A stretch of DNA of 42,691 bases from Solirubrobacterales bacterium. GTDB lineage: Bacteria; Actinomycetota; Thermoleophilia; Solirubrobacterales; Solirubrobacteraceae. Each line of letters opens with the position of its first letter. Position 1 is the first letter of the stretch. Below the pieces are notes generated by a model, which was not told the DNA's origin, did no database searches, and saw only the letters and a program-made list of their open reading frames with translations. A program made the position numbers and the translations under genes. Location of the stretch: the NCBI GenBank assembly GCA_003137075.1, contig PLES01000108.1, forward strand, positions 1-42,691, written 5' to 3'. Of this stretch, positions 40,489 through 42,691 are shown piece by piece.

Positions 40489-40830
40489 TCAGCGGCTGGC
40501 CAGCGGGCCTGCCGCTGAACCCAAGAGCCACTTCGAATCCGACCAGCGCCAGCAGGCCCACGCGGTGATGGCCGAGACCACGAAGACAGACGGCCAGGCG
40601 CCGATCACGAGGCCGAGCACGTGCGAGAAGACGAACGCGGCCAGGCCTACCAGGGTCAGCCGCAGCGCCGTCTGGCGACCGTCACGTTTGACCCAGAAGT
40701 AGATGCAGGTCAAGCCGAACAGAGCCATCACGGCGCCGCCGAGCGGGCGCGAGCCGGTGCCGATCGCCGTGCCGAAGCCGGCAATCAGACCGGCCGCAGC
40801 CAGCAGTGAAGTTGGGACGCGCTCGGACAT
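40489..40830 (-). CDS. Small four-helix membrane protein
   Basis: Protein of 113 residues with four hydrophobic helices (LLAAAGLIAGFGTAIG; VMALFGLTCIYFWV; LRLTLVGLAAFVFSHVLGLV; VFVVSAITAWACW) and little else. Function unknown. ATG 40830 has GGAGG very close upstream; a GTG at 40833 is an alternative. The upstream LLM gene on the same strand ends 10 nt away. Confidence 0.7.
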   Translation of the reverse strand: MSERVPTSLLAAAGLIAGFGTAIGTGSRPLGGAVMALFGLTCIYFWVKRDGRQTALRLTLVGLAAFVFSHVLGLVIGAWPSVFVVSAITAWACWRWSDSKWLLGSAAGPLASR

Positions 40831-40839
40831 CACCTCCGA

Positions 40840-41619
40840 TTATGCGGCGTTGTGGCGGTCACGCCACTGCAAGAGCTCGCGCAGCGGGCCCAGGTCATAG
40901 CCGTCTGGGCCGCCACCGATTCCGATCGTGACCTCGCTCACCCCGGCTGCCGCGAGGCCGTCAGCGTGCTTGTCGATGTCGCTCAGCGAGCCCCAGACGC
41001 GCTCTATCTCGTTCGGGTCCTTGCCGATCTTGGCGCAATGCTCGGCCAGGATCGCTGACTTCGCCAGATAGGTCTCGGTGTCGCCGAAGGCGTGCCACAT
41101 GTCGGCGTACTGCGCGACCAGTCGCAGCGTTACCTTCTCACCGGCGCCGCCGATCAGGATCGGCATCGGGCCCATGGCAGGCGGGTTGAGCTTCGCCAGG
41201 CGCTCTTTGATCAGCGGTAGGTCGCGGCCCAGGGCACGCAGCCGCTCCGGCGCGGTGCCGAACTCGTAGCCGTACTCGTCGTAGTCACGCTCGAACCAGC
41301 CGGCGCCGATGCCGAAGATGACGCGTCCGCCCGATACGTGATCGATCGTGGTATGGACGTTGGCCAGCAGCTGCGGGTTGCGGTAGGAGTTACAGAAGAC
41401 CAGCGCGCCAACGCGCGCTCGCTTCGTGCTGGCAGCGAGCGCGGTCAGCGAGCTGACGCCCTCATAGTGCTTGCCGTCAGGCTCTCCGTAGAGCGGGTAG
41501 AAGTGGTCCCAGGTGTAGATGGAGTCGACGCCAAGCTCCTCGGCGTCGCGCCAGGCCTGCTGCATCTCGGCGAAGGTGGAGTGCTGTGGTTGGATTTGCA
41601 CTCCGACACGGATCGGCAC
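40840..41619 (-). CDS. LLM-class (F420-dependent type) oxidoreductase
   Basis: Luciferase-like TIM-barrel protein of 259 residues. IRVGVQIQPQHSTFAEM, VDSIYTWDHFYPLYG, RARVGALVFCNSYRNP, GRVIFGIGAGWFERDYDEYG and PILIGGAGEKVTLRLVAQYADMW are typical of TIGR-type F420-dependent proteins. It would reduce or oxidise an unknown substrate with the deazaflavin. GTG 41619 is chosen with GGAG upstream; the frame goes on to 41685 without support. The small membrane-protein gene follows on the same strand. Confidence 0.88.
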   Translation of the reverse strand: MPIRVGVQIQPQHSTFAEMQQAWRDAEELGVDSIYTWDHFYPLYGEPDGKHYEGVSSLTALAASTKRARVGALVFCNSYRNPQLLANVHTTIDHVSGGRVIFGIGAGWFERDYDEYGYEFGTAPERLRALGRDLPLIKERLAKLNPPAMGPMPILIGGAGEKVTLRLVAQYADMWHAFGDTETYLAKSAILAEHCAKIGKDPNEIERVWGSLSDIDKHADGLAAAGVSEVTIGIGGGPDGYDLGPLRELLQWRDRHNAA

Positions 41620-41714
41620 TTGGAGACTCCTCTGGTCGCGAAGTTTGGTGGTTGTTACCCAGGCTATAGGTTGACGACGCAACAAGAATCGACATGCTGC
41701 CAGTGCGGCGAGGC

Positions 41715-42572
41715 TCAGGCGGCTGAGCGTGGGAGGAAGCTGTGTTCCTCCCAGTCGGCGAACCGTCGGTACCCGACGGCCTCATAGATCTTGTTGGAGG
41801 TCGCGTTGGCGAGGTCCGTGAAGAGCATGCAACGTTGCGCACCTGCGTCCAGAAGCTGCTGGCTCAAGGCCGCGACCGCGGCACTCGCATAGCCGTGCCC
41901 CCGGTGTTGCGGCGGCGTATAGACGGGGCCGACTCGGTTCACGTCGGCGACTCGGGTCGCGTGCCCAACCATCGTCACCGGTCCCTCGTCGTCCCAGACG
42001 TAGCTGCGACCGCCTGCCAGCGTCCGTTGCGCCGCAAGCACGGCGCTGGCTGGGTCGCCGAACCCGGTCTCGGCAGTGAAGTCCAGGTTCCACTGCACCA
42101 GCAGATCTTCCTCGGCGGAAGTCGCGTGGCGAAGCGAACCCGGCGGCATGCGCGTTGGGGCTATCACGGCTTTGAGTTCGTGAAGCGCCTCACTGAAATC
42201 GAGTGAGGTTTCGCCGCCGGTCAGTTCCCTCCAAGCCTGCATCAGCATCGCCGCCTCGGCCGGCGCTGCGCTGACGCCGGTGATCCCCGGGTCCGCTTCG
42301 ATCCACGCGGTCATCAACTGCTGTGCGTGCTCTGGCTCGGCGAAGCCGCTGGCGATCAGGTGTCGCGGCGGTGTGCGCAGCGCAGCGGCAACAGTGGCCC
42401 CGGTTCGATCGACGCCGAGCGCGTAGATCGGCCGCTCGGAGCCGGGGCCAGGCCCCATCGCGAGCATCAGTTGAGTAATGGTCGCCATCACGTTACGTTC
42501 GAGCCGCTGCGCCAGGAACGCCTGGGCCCTGAAGCTGAATTCAGCGATCTCCTCGGTCAGCAGGATCTGCAC
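41715..42572 (-). CDS. GNAT-family N-acetyltransferase
   Basis: Protein of 285 residues. The C-terminal half is a GNAT domain with the acetyl-CoA loop PQHRGHGYASAAVAALSQ and the VYTPP and TSNKIYEAVGYRRF strands. The N-terminal half is a second, weaker GNAT-like part. Substrate unknown. The GTG at 42572 is preferred over ATG 42620 since homologous similarity begins MQILLTEEIAEFSFRAQAF. Divergent from the tRNA. Confidence 0.83.
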   Translation of the reverse strand: MQILLTEEIAEFSFRAQAFLAQRLERNVMATITQLMLAMGPGPGSERPIYALGVDRTGATVAAALRTPPRHLIASGFAEPEHAQQLMTAWIEADPGITGVSAAPAEAAMLMQAWRELTGGETSLDFSEALHELKAVIAPTRMPPGSLRHATSAEEDLLVQWNLDFTAETGFGDPASAVLAAQRTLAGGRSYVWDDEGPVTMVGHATRVADVNRVGPVYTPPQHRGHGYASAAVAALSQQLLDAGAQRCMLFTDLANATSNKIYEAVGYRRFADWEEHSFLPRSAA

Positions 42573-42622
42573 CAGCCAATGATGCCCGAACTCCCGACAA
42601 CCACGATCTGTGAGCGGCACAG

Positions 42623-42628
42623 TATCCT
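42623..42628 (+). promoter_or_regulatory. Candidate -10 of the tRNA gene
   Basis: TATCCT ends 10 nt before the tRNA 5' end at 42639. No obvious -35 is seen. Confidence 0.4.
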
Positions 42629-42638
42629 CAGCGAACCC

Positions 42639-42691
<53 letters not shown>

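Overview
This is a GC-rich, densely packed chromosomal segment of an actinobacterium. About 47 protein-coding genes sit on both strands, often with GTG starts and ATGA/GTGA overlaps, and the window ends inside a tRNA-Thr gene. The LLM-class (F420-type) oxidoreductase, the DUF6295-like protein, the ArsR/SRPBCC/RibD-like cassette and the frequent leaderless-looking promoters fit an actinobacterium. A Thermoleophilia/Solirubrobacterales member is my best guess, but nothing here proves the order. I see no phage, transposase, plasmid or CRISPR signature.

Layout. 0.1-0.7 kb: a shortened thymidylate-synthase-like protein. 0.9-2.7 kb: a bifunctional PAS-GGDEF-EAL protein. 2.8-9.5 kb: small regulator/enzyme modules (GlxA-type regulator; glutathione transferase divergent from a MarR operon with YCII- and SnoaL-like genes; a VOC-HxlR pair divergent from an ArsR-SRPBCC-RibD operon). 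9.6-12.7 kb: an FKBP, a 3-hydroxyisobutyrate-dehydrogenase-like enzyme, an M24 pita-bread hydrolase with altered metal ligands, and a decayed methionine aminopeptidase gene. 12.7-24.2 kb: an EAL-HDOD protein, a malonyl-CoA-synthetase-like enzyme, an SDR, a Baeyer-Villiger-type monooxygenase, further NAD(P)-dependent enzymes, an aminotransferase and a secreted S15-type hydrolase.

24.2-31.8 kb is a metal and redox island. A Zur/Fur-type regulator is divergent from a four-gene Zn/Mn ABC importer with two different permeases, with a Zur-like palindrome in the shared promoter. Next come a one-TM small protein and an NRAMP-family transporter lacking the usual DPGN and MPH motifs, divergent from a DtxR-family regulator whose metal ligands look MntR-like. 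A FrnE-like thiol oxidoreductase and an Ohr peroxidase close the island.

31.8-42.7 kb: a PAS/EAL protein with a ruined GGDEF motif, a methyltransferase followed by a MetE-like methionine synthase, a dienelactone hydrolase/DUF6295 pair, a cysteine dioxygenase/amidohydrolase pair, 4-hydroxybenzoate hydroxylase, an LLM oxidoreductase, a GNAT protein and tRNA-Thr.

Common themes: three c-di-GMP-type proteins with different catalytic status; many start codons 6-8 nt downstream of a TANNNT hexamer, suggesting widespread leaderless mRNAs; regulator operators placed between -35 and -10 of their own promoters; and strong stem-loops between convergent genes, two of which contain both stop codons in their arms.
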